From: Bacteroidetes bacterium UBA4416
GTDB lineage: Bacteria; Bacteroidota; Bacteroidia; B-17B0; Aurantibacillaceae
Length of the DNA stretch: 60,038 nucleotides
NCBI GenBank assembly: GCA_002390745.1
Contig: DGQK01000063.1
Location: forward strand, 228,562 to 288,599
Direction of reading: 5' to 3'
Both the position numbers and the translations under genes were made by a program. Under the pieces are notes generated by a model, which saw only the letters and a program-made list of their open reading frames with translations, ran no database searches and was not told the origin of the DNA. This document shows positions 39,001 through 46,100 of this stretch, in pieces (position 1 is the stretch's first letter; each line of letters opens with the position of its first letter).

Positions 39001-40112
39001 CTACGCAATGCCAGGGTGTTTACATAGAATCCGATCTGGTCTTCCAGGTCGGCGTGATCCCTGCCGGCAACAGGGCTTCCAATGATCTGGTCTGTCTGGT
39101 TAGTATACCGGTACAGCAAAGCATTGACCGCAGCCAATACACCAATGAATAGCGTGCCGCCGGCATCCTGAACCAACTGCTTAAAGTGGCGCGTGGTATC
39201 TTCCTCTATTACAAAATGTAACAAACCGCCGTTGTATGTTTTCACCGCCGGGCGTGTCCTGTCGCCTTTGAGATCCAGAACGGGCAGATCGCCCTGAAAC
39301 TGTTGCAGCCAGTAGGCTTCGTGGGCTGCGTAGGCTTTTTCTTTCAGCTGGCTTTGTTCCCATGCCGCATAGTCTTTATAATGAATACGCAGGGGTGCCA
39401 GCTCCACCCGCTTATTGCTGCTGAATGCGTTATACAGGGTCAGCAATTCCTTTAGCATCACACTCATCGACCAGGCATCGGTTATGATGTGATGCATGCA
39501 AAGCCCCAGGGTAAACTGCCTGTCGCCGCTGCGGATCAGGGCGGCTTTTAAAAGAGGCCCCTGCATGAGGTCAAAGGGCGTTTGGGCAAGTTTGCTAACC
39601 TCCATCATCAGGCGCTCTTTCGTATCCGGAAAAGTGCTTACATCTATCAGTTCCAGCTCGAATCCTGTTTCCTGCGGCTTCACAATGTACTGCCTGAGCT
39701 CTCCCTGCTCATTTTCCCGGAACTGTGTTCTTAATACCTCATGGCGATCGATCAATGCGGCAAACGACTTTCTCAGCGCGTCCTGATCGAATGCGCCCTC
39801 AACAGAATAAGCCCTGGCCATATTGTAAGCAATGCTGTTTTCCTCCATCCGGCTCAGTACCCACAAGCGTTTTTGCGCAGAAGATACCGCGTAATCAGGA
39901 AGCTCAGGAAGCCGGTCGATAGGCGTCCGGGCTGATCCACGGAAATGCTTCAGAAAATGGATGATCTCTGTTTTCCGGTCTTTGATGGACAACAAATAGG
40001 CCTCGGGCAAATGCTCGCTGTCATAGCTGATCTCCAGCTCATCATCGACGAGGTTAACATCTATATCGTTTTTCTTTAGTTCCTTGAGAAAATTAAGTAC
40101 GTTCATCCTCAC
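24027..40112 (-). CDS. Five-module NRPS: Ile, Thr, Cys-like, Asn, unknown
   Basis: This protein has 5361 residues from a GTG at 40112; an ATG two codons later (40106) is an alternative start. A TubC-type docking domain fills residues 3-58. Five C-A-PCP modules follow, with carrier serines near residues 1061, 2110, 3189, 4236 and 5295. Hand-read A codes are D-A-F-F-L-G-V-T-F-K (Ile), D-F-W-N-I-G-M-V-H-K (Thr), D-L-Y-D-F-S-L-V-W-K (Cys-like), D-L-T-K-I-G-E-V-G-K (Asn) and D-S-M-H-V-G-G-I-T-K (no match known to me). The C motifs are HHIITDA, HHIVSDG, HHAILDG, HHIISDG and HHIISDG. The third C domain is of a different subclass from the rest. The fifth A domain has YRSRDL where YRTGDL is usual. No E or methyltransferase domain is present. 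The protein follows the KS-AT-ACP subunit, so its first C domain takes a polyketide donor. Confidence 0.93.
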   Translation of the reverse strand: MRMNVLNFLKELKKNDIDVNLVDDELEISYDSEHLPEAYLLSIKDRKTEIIHFLKHFRGSARTPIDRLPELPDYAVSSAQKRLWVLSRMEENSIAYNMARAYSVEGAFDQDALRKSFAALIDRHEVLRTQFRENEQGELRQYIVKPQETGFELELIDVSTFPDTKERLMMEVSKLAQTPFDLMQGPLLKAALIRSGDRQFTLGLCMHHIITDAWSMSVMLKELLTLYNAFSSNKRVELAPLRIHYKDYAAWEQSQLKEKAYAAHEAYWLQQFQGDLPVLDLKGDRTRPAVKTYNGGLLHFVIEEDTTRHFKQLVQDAGGTLFIGVLAAVNALLYRYTNQTDQIIGSPVAGRDHADLEDQIGFYVNTLALRSRFNASDSFRTLLETVKTATLEAYEHQIYPFDELVGKLDLKRDMSRSPLFDVMVALQNADVKESASISKIGDMAIKGYESGEHVASKFDLIFNFVELDAARLGFSIEYNSDLYDPGTIERAGRHFIQLMDALLLSPDTAIGKLSYLSKAEEHFLTETVNHSRSDYPSDETINGLFEKQAEQTPQAEALVFQEKVWSYAALNQQANRLSHYLEKEYHVGPGDYVGILLNRGDALILSVLAILKAGCAYIPVDPDFPEERRAYIRQDSGYKVLIDDEFMSKFSGVSGNYDPGSRSSAITAASPAYVLYTSGSTGTPKGVIVSHRNVIRLVKADNYANLKGDDVILSTGAISFDATTFEYWGALLNGGKLIVCPQDTLLDPQLLEEEIVKHQVSTVFFTSGWFNQLVDTNIRVFKTIRILLTGGDMVSITHVHQLKNTYPALKLVHVYGPTENTTFSTSYPVDAITSVIPIGKPISNSTAYILDEFQQLVPVGIVGEICLGGDGVAIGYLNNVEATREKFIPNTYRANDRLYRSGDLGRWLPDGNIEFVGRRDDQIKIRGYRIELGEIENTLRGYAGIEKALVVAKQNAHGEKTLVCYITGQPDLTAGDVKAYLSGKLPAYMIPEYIVVLEDFPLSSTGKTDRSRLPDPEEFLTLTSASHAEPINSDQQKLRDIWKEVLDRERVSIRDSFFEIGGQSIKAIRLINKIAGTFGVKLEMRELFMKPVLEDQAILIRQKNKAASGIQATAPQDDYPLSSSQKRLWVLSHLEQGNVAYNIPGVYIFEGSINIPALEQSFTALVNRHEALRTVFVENEEEGARQVVMPPIARFNIPVVKVGKTDQQEADVKHLVEKEISLPFSLSKGPLIRATLLQLADDRYVFVYVIHHIVSDGWSVNVMIKELLAFYRNSVANRQEQLPALNIHYKDYAVWEQQQLNHEQLDKHRAYWLKQFEGKLPLLELPGDYPRPAVKTYNGALIHKSMDRELVSRFRALLQKEESTVFMGLLAAVNALLYRYSGQTDIILGSPVAGRNDSDLENQIGFYVNTLALRNRFKSDDTYSTLLQRVKTTVLEAYEHQIYPFDRLVDDLRLNRDMSRSALFDLMVVLHNKESGLAENIHETSDLRVSLYAGATHVASKFDLTFNFIEEQDNLHFNIEYNTDIFQQATIEQCLKDLETLLYSAISFPQKALSALSYVNADSLKQIGQCLDNSRVSYPKMKTIVSLFEEQAAVWPALTALKHGETTFTYEALNALSNQFAHYLRSAYAIKPEDRIGVKLSRSEWQVISILAVLKAGAAYVPIDPEYPAERIGYMIADSGCKLVIDQQELDLFIRNAAAYPDSNPDSELLPESLAYVIYTSGTTGKPKGVMVEHRNVVRLFINDKSLFDFNSSDVWTLFHSYCFDFSVWEIFGALLFGGKLIIVPALVAKDPAAFLDVLVQNQVTVLNQTPTAFANLQLQVIAGKSPALDIRYVIFGGEALFPGSLKPWSLNYPACRLINMYGITETTVHVTYKEIGPDEIDSNKSNIGVPIPTLSCYILDEFMQQRPVGVQGELYVGGDGVVRGYLNRDELTQERFIPSPFKEGERLYKTGDKAKLLHRGELEYLGRLDNQVKIRGYRIELGEIESAILQFPGIRSVAVVLKELNGHAPDLVAYFVSSQKGESGQLPDYLRAKLPSYMLPAYYVEIETLPLNANGKIDKPALPDPVGISLALGKEYEAPANATEQKVVDVWAEVLRKNSSEISTKDNFFGLGGDSMKAIQVIARLRKALSVDVDIITLYNAQTLREFSALIEEKEPGIFRNTDAVVAELEAVKNDVVAKDGDKLPAGWTDIYPLTQIEQGMIYSSILRPSEPVYYDQFNYFVKINDRSRLLEAVSVLVSRHDILRTRYYMKTFEQSVKVVMEEIGLPVYYDDISGKSQKEKEAWINDFLVEDGKRRFEFEGEILWRLNFIQLSPDDYYVVWSVHHAILDGWSVSVFITELSKLLSGDKAISRKAPAHTYKDYCAMLLSRQVLPDTKRYWETVLRGYSRNKLPFNYKGIKVSTLPGTKSLKKVLDPALIKDVNRVVEEYQVSYKAVCLAAHIYLMHVLCSEPTVVTGIVTHSRPEIEDAELILGCFLNTIPVSMDVKGIRTGQELIRQVNEFLLNSKQHEIHLSEIASAIGDKPLTGNPVFDTLFNFTDFHSYTGLEGNDVLGSMEDQLLRKQIIGANEMTNTHFDVEVDKTLDSFSVKIKYLCSHFHEQDIAYALELYENALRMIVSGDIEELNPSYLLSETEKKDLTHVFNSTLQPYSKTKTLHQLFEEQVRKTPGHVALKQGDRELTYGRLNQLANQLACYLIENGVKQEEHIGLITDRNFKMIIGMFAILKAGASYVPVDPEYPENRKAYILHNSGISKVICDTANRLPESFHAIQQFDIDPDALAGYPDADPGLRIDSSQLAYTIYTSGSTGQPKGVMIEHHSAVNLIEWVNTTFQVGPGDRLLFITSMCFDLSVYDIFGILASGGSLVIVKQEEVQDIRQLKRLLTEEKITFWDSVPTTMNYLVEELENYTQQHLRLVFLSGDWISVQLPDKIRKHFPQAQVISLGGATEGTVWSNYYPVHAVGESWTSIPYGVPIANNFFYVLDENFGLVPKGVVGELFIGGTGVARGYANDPEKTAYAFVADPYRRDLGGRMYRTGDLGKMMPDGNLEFLGRKDNQVKIRGYRVELGEIESCLNKHESIREAVVNVITDSNNIRQLCAYYVLKSELVIGEMKDYLRESLPSYMIPSYYLKMDALPLNSNGKIDRKKLPLPSEEQAVLTHYKSPETPLEMTLVEIWKSILKINTIGVTDNVFDLGAHSLNVAAFINRIHRRLNISISLQQVFAEPTVSRQAKLIEQADELLFHKIPALPSGQRYGLSSSQKRLWVLSQFREANVAYNIYNVYRFDQSLDVRALEDSFARLIDRHEVLRTQFVQDEDGLVSQVIRPAGEIAFAITYEEIGHATARDLNVQQLVEKHIHAPFNLEEAPLLRALLLKLSDGSFVFAYTIHHIISDGWSLKLMLNELLALYSAYLKQEQPSLAPLRIHYKDFAAWEQAQLTASAYRRHEAYWLEQFSGELPVLELKGDRIRPAVKTYNGSLVHLAVAQETGTRFKQLLQEQGATLFMGLLAAVNALLYKYTHQNDQIIGSPVSGRDHVDLEDQLGFYVNTIALRSRFEGADSYHHLLENIKALTLNAYEHQLYPFDELVDKLSLKRDTSRSALFDIMLVLQNTDLVRESHAEDPAAREVSIESYSPDIHVASKFDLTFNFMELGNSLHLSLEYNTDLYSKETATRLVKHFETLIHSILADPHTSLDKLEYLTAAEKTQLLTEFNHTATPFPKGNTVLSLFEEQVKRVPGNTALAFKETEYSYAQVNNLSIRFANYLKMQHRIQKNDMVGLKLDRSEWVVVAILGVLRTGAAYVPLDTGYSTDKINYIVSDAQLSLVIDDVTLRQFVESQAQYETTSTSVSLDETDPAYVIYTSGTTDKPRGVLVSHGSLYNYVCWASAYYFTQPEEGNFGLFSSLSFDLTVTSIFLPLIRGRFLEVFDPGLNVSETLMQYLSSPRKPDAIKLTPSHLRLFDGMDIGDTAIRKVIVGGEMLYPDHIDTIRSIHPEIEVYNEYGPTEATVGCVVEKVSGEPVLIGKPIANTEIFILDGQLQAVAIGIIGELYISGKCLALGYLHKPELTASKFIAHPFRKGERLYKTGDLGRWHQDGRIEYVGRADDEVKIRGHRVLLSEIENTLLAHEQISAAVVVVYADQKGGQELVAYTVCENPFPVSELRAFLAEKLPAFMIPSYFIEMEAMPLTVNGKVNKNALPPPDSSVSGKGHGYAAPRNQLEKTLVQLWELILKRQPVGIDDNFFDLGGHSINAINLINRIHREIGVRLEINNMFRYATVRDQAACISMEAPAAYETIPRVPVGESYELSASQERLWLIQKIHPNTTSYNMNGKVDIGPDLDVALYKEALEELIQRHEVLRTVFIENDGSPSQKIIGLTDVPLEMKIIEAMEEDRISRDLQELEAAVFNHVFDLAVWPLMKIVLVKHARGYRLLYSMHHIISDGWSMEVFEKDLHALYQGRLSGNQLPLPALPIQYKDFAHWQNTLLKHAASARHEDYWMHKLSGELPQLRLPVDVQSSGAVEPGTGIYHTFIENDVFQKIRQLTAGQRVSSFALYTACFKILLNGLSGQKDLIIGTPAVNRSREEVQDLIGFFLNTLMLREQLDPDKRFIDFLQQVNETVMDGLEHQAYPFEKLLEKLNIPRDFSQFPVSPVFLNLLNFNLKNEERISDFTPRHASVPGDGKVDLECYFKEFANGVSITCSYKKRLFRKETIAYWIESFKRIISEVVLNPEIQINGIDYFESRPAAKPAPKPKEAFTYFEDEAVFQSLVSRFEEQVAKHPDATAVFQNGEAISYKVLNGQANALAQKIIAHSGVKGQNIALLLDHGFSGITGMLGVLKSGNVYVPLDPEYPEDRLNYMLKDSACRMILVDPSTEKLAAGLLNSGQLERLSVSGLMPESQNPGIAIAPDSKAYILYTSGSTGEPKGVVQAHKNVLHFIRVYTNNLHLHASDRISLLPTYSFDSSVMDIYGALLNGAALYIYNLKKQGIENLAGWILANNVSIIHTVPTIYRYFISTLKDTVFKSVRLVVLGGEAVYLNDFEQFKKHFAPGALLINGYGPTESTITLQKFLDHDTVLSGRNVPIGYQVADTNVWLITKDNKEARVYEEGEIVYESDYLALEYVNKPEETAAVFTKNPITGKNRVYRSRDLGRRLPDGEIEFLGRMDGQVKLNGVRIELSEIEFGLLKIEAIEEAIVLLKHTGNKPVLVAYIKANEPIRENSIRQSLSQTLPLYMIPSVYLFLDAFPLTPTGKISRLSLPEPPAPEATAVEYVAPQTALEKHMTQLWYEVLGVESENISVDSNFFLLGGHSLKAIGLLSRISNVFGVEIKPLVFFNGPTIRELCLEIEKIEWVNGKNQSDELNNDIEKFSIDD
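32230..33550 (-). other. Condensation domain of a divergent subclass after the second Thr module
   Basis: Residues about 2188-2630 of the five-module NRPS form a C domain with HHAILDGWS. It opens with IYPLTQIEQGMIYSS. The other full C domains in the window mostly open with patterns such as SSAQKRLWVLS. The YPLTxxQxGM opening marks a separate C-domain branch. It accepts from a Thr-loaded PCP and precedes a Cys-like A domain, so special handling of Thr is possible. It is not a heterocyclisation (Cy) domain, because HHxxxDG is intact and DxxxxD is not seen. Confidence 0.7.
39940..40106 (-). other. TubC-type N-terminal docking domain
   Basis: Residues about 3-58 of the five-module NRPS have the docking pattern: the helix VLNFLKELKK, the strands IDVNLVDDELEISY, then the helix YLLSIKDRKTEIIHFL. 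The partner would be the C-terminal tail of the KS-AT-ACP protein, after its ACP. Confidence 0.75.
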
Positions 40113-43111
40113 TATAGTTTAATTTTAAAATTCCGGTCTTTCTTCGTTAAAAGCAGTTTCAGATCGTCTACTTCCGAAGCTATCAATCTAATGGTTCTTT
40201 TTTCAAAGAAGGTTTTCACCGGTAGCTGCACCTCCTGCTCTTTGGCAATTTTTTTTAAGATCATCATGGCTTTTAAAGAATCGCCTCCCAGCTCAAAAAA
40301 GTCATCCTCCATCCCGATGGCCTCTATATTAAAAAAGGCTTCGAAAATAACGGCCAGCTTTTTTTCGGTATCCGTAGCAGGCGACACATAATCTGCGCTT
40401 AAATGCGGACGGTCTTTTTTTACGATCGGATCATGCACCATCTCTTCCTGTTGGTAATCATCCGGTCCGGCGCCAGCCAGCTGCCTGAATGGATTGACGG
40501 TTGCCCTGTACCTTATTTTCTCAAACGCATAAACCGGTACAGGGATCTTTTTCCGGTTTTCATTTTTATAATACGCTTTCCAATCGATGCTGAGCCCGTG
40601 GCACCACAGATGCCCGAGACGGCTGATCAGGTATTCCCCGTCATGGTGTTTTTCATTTGGATGCCTGACTAAGTTCAGCGCCAAAACGCCCTGCGCATTT
40701 TTTTGCTGACGCAATAAGGTGCTTAACGAGTGTCCTCCTCCAATTTCAACAAATATCAATTCCTTATTTAAAGCAAGCAGTGTGTTTATACCATTTGAAA
40801 AGCGAACGGTTTCGCGCATGTGCCTTAACCAATACTCTTCCGAAACAGCTTCCTGATCCTGTATGAAATGACCGGTGAGGTTGGAAATGAAGGGGATCCC
40901 GGGTGCTGATCTCCTGATTCCAGACAGCTCATTCCTGTAGGCCGGTAACACGGCTTCCACAAGGGATGAATGCCCGGCATGCGAAGCATATAAACGGACG
41001 TATGAAATATCTTCTTTTTCCAGCCTGGCGGTTAATTCCGACATGATGTTCTGGCTTCCGGAGAAAACCACCTGGTTAGGCCCGTTAACTGCCGCTATCG
41101 AAATATCTTTCGTACAATATGCCTGTGCTTCCTCTTCTGTTATAGGCACACTGATCATTAATCCGCTCTCTGTTTCAGACAGCAGCTGCCCCCGTTTGAC
41201 AACCAGGCACAGGGCATCCTCAAAACTCATAACGCCGCTCAGGCATGCCGCAATGTATTCCCCGACACTGTGCCCGATCATATAGTCCGGGTTGAGCCCC
41301 CACGACTGGATCAGCCTGGATAAGGAATACCCGAACAGAAATATCATGGGTTGGGTATGCACCATCTTATTGATGTCATGATGCCCGCTTTCAGGAAAAA
41401 TAATATCCGCATAGTCCAGGCCTGTTATTTTTTTCAATAGCGCAAAGCCTTCATCCATGGTTTGCCTGAACAGAGGCTCCGCCTGGTACAGGTCTCTTCC
41501 CATACCTGAGTACTGGGAACCGGCTCCCGAAAACATAAACACGACAGAAGGATTGTCGCGGATACAACGTATGGCTTTTTCCTCTGTCTGCGCGAGCTTA
41601 GTCAGCAAATCGTCCTTGTCCCTGTAGGCAATACTTCTTCTGTAGTCAAATGCCTTTCTGGCGGTCTGATAGGTATAGGCCAGGTCTGCGAGGTTGGCTC
41701 CTTCCTCAGAAAGAAGGTATTCGCTCAGGCTGCTTAGCTGTGCCTGCAAGGAATTTTTGGTTTTCGCACTTAAGGTCAGGAGCTTAAATTCACGACTGTC
41801 AGTGTCAGATACACGTTGCGGGGCCTCCTCCAATACCACGTGGGCATTGGTCCCTCCTATTCCAAACGAGCTGACACCAGCTCTCAGTGGCTGTCCCTCC
41901 TGTTGTTTCCAGTCGCGGGCCTCTTCATTTAAATAAAACCCGGCAGGAGCTTTATTTAAAATGGATTTATCCGAATACACTACGGGCGGTAATTTTTTCG
42001 CATTCAAGGCGAGTACCGTTTTAATAAAGCCTGCCACTCCTGCGGCCACGTCGAGGTGGCCGATGTTTGATTTAACAGCCCCCAAAGCGCAGGAATAGTT
42101 TTCTTCATTTGCAAATACATTCTTCAATGCCGCCAGCTCTATTGGATCTCCCAATTTCGTTCCTGTTCCATGGGTTTCGATATAGGACAGCGAACCGGGC
42201 TTTACCCTTGCCACTTTCTGGGCGATCCGGATACACTCAGCCTGCCCATCCACGCTTGGAGCGGTATAGCCTACTTTGCGGTTGCCATCGTTATTAACCG
42301 CGCTGCCTTTTATAATGGCATACACATAATCCCCGTCTTTTATTGCATCCTGAAGGCGCTTTAAGACGACCACACCGGTGCCTTCGCCGGGCATTGTGCC
42401 GGTTGAATCGGAATTAAAGGCCCTGCAATTTCCGTCGTCCGAAAAGATCCTGCTCTCATCGTAAAAATAGCCTTCCTTTTCTTTAGAGCTAAAGGAAATA
42501 CCGCCTGCCACAGCGACTTCGCATTCTCCGGTGAGGAGGCTACGGCTGGCCATATGAATAGCTACCAGAGAAGTGGAACAAGCTGTATCGACATACACCA
42601 CCGGACCTCTCAGATTCAGCTTGTAGGAAATGAGGCTGTTCAGAAATTTGATATCCCCTAATTGCAGGGCACTGAACGAGTCGATGTCGTTTTTATTCTG
42701 GTTCATCAAGGTATAGCCTTTCCAGTAAGGGTTATCGCTGCCTCCTGCAAACAGGCCTACTACTTTTTTATCCAGATCGTTGATGATATTGGCATCTTCG
42801 AGGGCTTTCCAAACCGTTTCGTGAAACATCCGGGACTGAGGATCCATAAGGGCTGCCTCGACCGGGGGATAATTAAAAAAATTGGAGTCGAACTGATCGG
42901 GATGCTCAATCGTGCAGTAGGAAGAGATGTAGCGCTTCCTTTGCTCATCGCTTAAAGACTGGCGCACCTGCTGCAGCGCATCGATTTCGCTTGAGGACCT
43001 CTCCTTATGAAGAATGTTGTTCCAAAACTGCATTTTATTCTCAGCACCGGGAAATTTAAGCGCGATGCCGATAACGGCAATTTCAAACCCACTATAATTT
43101 GTATTACTCAT
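40112..43111 (-). CDS. Type I PKS module without reduction: KS-AT-ACP
   Basis: This 999-residue protein opens straight into a ketosynthase (residues about 8-430) with DTACSTS near 175, THGTGTKLGDP and KSNIGHLD, so the Cys-His-His set is complete. The acyltransferase at about 520-830 has the active-site motif GHSVGEY near 612. Its substrate motif reads HAGH instead of the malonyl-type HAFH, so malonyl-CoA is likely but not certain. The ACP near 943 carries GGDSLKA. There is no KR, DH, ER or methyltransferase. The module would extend the Val-bearing chain by two carbons and leave a beta-keto group. The ATG start lies inside the end of the Val module gene, an eight-base overlap. The stop is a TAG that touches the start of the next gene. 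Confidence 0.93.
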   Translation of the reverse strand: MSNTNYSGFEIAVIGIALKFPGAENKMQFWNNILHKERSSSEIDALQQVRQSLSDEQRKRYISSYCTIEHPDQFDSNFFNYPPVEAALMDPQSRMFHETVWKALEDANIINDLDKKVVGLFAGGSDNPYWKGYTLMNQNKNDIDSFSALQLGDIKFLNSLISYKLNLRGPVVYVDTACSTSLVAIHMASRSLLTGECEVAVAGGISFSSKEKEGYFYDESRIFSDDGNCRAFNSDSTGTMPGEGTGVVVLKRLQDAIKDGDYVYAIIKGSAVNNDGNRKVGYTAPSVDGQAECIRIAQKVARVKPGSLSYIETHGTGTKLGDPIELAALKNVFANEENYSCALGAVKSNIGHLDVAAGVAGFIKTVLALNAKKLPPVVYSDKSILNKAPAGFYLNEEARDWKQQEGQPLRAGVSSFGIGGTNAHVVLEEAPQRVSDTDSREFKLLTLSAKTKNSLQAQLSSLSEYLLSEEGANLADLAYTYQTARKAFDYRRSIAYRDKDDLLTKLAQTEEKAIRCIRDNPSVVFMFSGAGSQYSGMGRDLYQAEPLFRQTMDEGFALLKKITGLDYADIIFPESGHHDINKMVHTQPMIFLFGYSLSRLIQSWGLNPDYMIGHSVGEYIAACLSGVMSFEDALCLVVKRGQLLSETESGLMISVPITEEEAQAYCTKDISIAAVNGPNQVVFSGSQNIMSELTARLEKEDISYVRLYASHAGHSSLVEAVLPAYRNELSGIRRSAPGIPFISNLTGHFIQDQEAVSEEYWLRHMRETVRFSNGINTLLALNKELIFVEIGGGHSLSTLLRQQKNAQGVLALNLVRHPNEKHHDGEYLISRLGHLWCHGLSIDWKAYYKNENRKKIPVPVYAFEKIRYRATVNPFRQLAGAGPDDYQQEEMVHDPIVKKDRPHLSADYVSPATDTEKKLAVIFEAFFNIEAIGMEDDFFELGGDSLKAMMILKKIAKEQEVQLPVKTFFEKRTIRLIASEVDDLKLLLTKKDRNFKIKL

Positions 43112-46100
43112 TCTGTAGTTTATTAAAATCCAATATTGTATTCTGAAAAATGCTCATGGCATCGTCTATCTTTTCCTCATCCAGGATATCCGCCGGAACA
43201 GAAGCGGTCATGTATTCGGCCATCCTACGAATGCTGGGATACCTGAACAAGGTTACTACCTGGTCGGCCCGGCCAAAATGCTGGTTAAGCTGCTTGTTTA
43301 AATGGATCATTTTAATAGAGTTGATTCCCATGTCGAAGAAATTATCCTGAACGCTGATCTTGTCTTTAGCCAGGAGCGTTGCAACGATCTGCTGGATTTC
43401 TTCCTCTGTTTTGTTAATGGGATCCATATGCTCTGCCCCGGCAGGGATCGAATCTCCCGAAGGCCCGGGCAGCGAATTGTAATCAATTTTTCCATTCGCC
43501 GTCAAAGGGAATTCCTTCAGCCGGATGTAAGAATCGGGATGCATGTATGAAGGCAGGCTGGCTCCCAAACATGCCTTTATGTCGCTGGCCTGTAGCTCCT
43601 GACCAGTCACCACGTAAGCAATCAGTTGCTTGTCCTTTCCATTTACCGGCGCATATAGCACAAGCGCTTCCTTAATACCCGGGATATGCTCCAGGGTGGA
43701 TTTGATCTCGCCCAGCTCCACCCGGTATCCTCTGATTTTGACCTGACCATCTTTCCTTCCAAAAAATTCAATGGTTCCATCCGGCAGCCATCTGCCCATG
43801 TCCCCGCTTTTATACAGGCGTTCATGGGCTCTGTAAGGATTTGCGATAAACGCTTCTTCTGTGACCTCCGGGCTGTTCAGGTATCCTATGGCAACTCCAT
43901 CTCCTCCCAGGAAGAGCTCCCCGATAATTCCGACGGGCACCACTTGCATGTGGTCATCGAAAACATAAACGCTGCTGTTGGATACAGGCCTGCCAATGGG
44001 GATGGACGGCGTTACTTCCTCAATGCAGTAACAGGCCGAGAACGTCGTGTTTTCCGTAGGGCCGTAGCCGTTAATGACCCTGAGCGCAGGGTATTCCTGT
44101 TTGAGCTTTTGTATATGCCCGGGAGAAAGGACATCACCCCCGGTGAGGAGCAGCCTTAATTTTGCAAATACAGGCAGGTGCGTATCTACCAACTGGTTGA
44201 GCCAGCCTGTTGTGAACCACATGGTGTTGACCTGCCGCTTGTCTATTTCTTTCGCTAACAGCACCGGATCCAGCAATTGCTCCTGAGAGCACAAAACAAG
44301 TGTTCCACCGTTCAATAAAGCTCCCCAATACTCGAATGTCGTAGCATCAAAAGAGATAGCTCCCGTTGACAAAATCACTTCATCGCCTTTCAGCCTGGCA
44401 TAGTTATCTGCTTTTACCAGGCGGATCACATTTTTATGGCTTACGACTACCCCTTTGGGCTGACCGGTTGATCCGGAAGTATAAAGCACATAGGCCGGAG
44501 CCTCTGAAGAAATAAGCTGCCCTTTGTTTTCGCTGCTATAATGCTGCGGGGATTGAAGAAAACGGGAGATGAGCGCCTCATCGATCACGAGGTTCATTCT
44601 TCCATCCTGTTTCATGTAAGCAATCCTTGCCTCCGGGGCATGCGGATCCATAGGAACGTACACGGCATCCGACTTGAGGATGCTTAGTACCGAGAGGATC
44701 AGGCGGTCGCTCCGCCCGAGCAAGATCCCGACCAGGTCATGCGCCTGCACACCGCATTCCTGTTGCAGGTATCGGCTAAACCTGTTTGCCAGTGCATTCA
44801 GGGAAGCATAGGTATATTCCTTTTCTTCAAATACCAGGGCGGTTTTATCCGGACATTGTTCTGCCTGCTCTTCGAAAAGCGCGGCTATCGTTTTAGTGTC
44901 AGGGTAAGGAAAGCGTGTATCATTGAAGCCGTCCAGCAACTGCGCTGTTTCTTCCTGAGTGAGGTAAGGAAGCTTATACAGCTGCTTATCGGGCTCTGCC
45001 AGAGCGGCCTCTATGAGTTGAATCAAATGATGGCCGGCTTTTTCAACGGTTTCGGGCTTATAGATATCAGTATTGTATTCAATGTTGAATTGCAGATCAT
45101 TGCCTGATTCTGTAAACTCAAAGGTAAAATCGAATTTGCTTGATTGTTTATCACCTTCCGACAAGACAATTTCTGTATCGCCGGGCAGCTTTTCGGCTAC
45201 GGTATCCGAGAAGTTATTACTCCGCAAGGTCAGCATCACATCAAACAGCGCGCTGCGGCTTATATCTTTCGTTAATTCCAGCTTATCGACCAGCTCATCA
45301 AACGGATACATCTGGTGGGCATAGGCACCGAGGGTGAGTGCTTTTACAATTCCGAATAACTCGCGGAAGCTGTTGCCTGCTTTGAAGCGGGTCCTTAAGG
45401 CCAGCGTATTGACGTAAAATCCGACCTGGTCTTCCAGGTCAAGGTGATCGCGGCCGGCGATAGGGCTGCCTATCACCTGGTCTGTTTGCCCTGTGTACCG
45501 GTAGAATAATGCATTGGTCGCTGCCAGCAGCCCCATAAACAGAGTGCCGCCTTCCGACCGGACGAAGCTCCTCATCCTTGATACGGTTTCTGCAGGAACT
45601 GCCAGCTTCACAACACCTCCGTGATAGCTTTTGACAGTGGGGCGCGGATAATCTCCTTTAAGTGACAACACCGGCAGCTCTCCCGAAAACTGCTGAAGCC
45701 AGTAAGCTTCATGCGATTTGAAATCTGCTCGCTGCATCTGTTCATGCTCCCAAACGGCGTAATCCTTGTATTGTATCCTCAAAGGCGTTAAGGGACTGGC
45801 GGTTCCGTTATGGTGCGACACGTATAAGCTCAACAGGTCCCTGATCAGCACTTCCATCGACCAGCCATCGCAAATAATGTGATGGATGACCAGCACAAGC
45901 ACATGCTTTTCTTCAGAACGCCTGATGAGGCTTAGCCTGTACAAAGGTCCTTCAGACACATCAAAGGTTTTCGTTATTTCTGCCCGGATGTGCTGCTGTA
46001 GTTCCTCATCAGAGCCTGAGGAAAGATCATGGTATGCAATTCCCGGATCCGGAACCGGGGCAATGCGCTGCTCTATCACGTGTTCATGGTTCTCCTGAAA

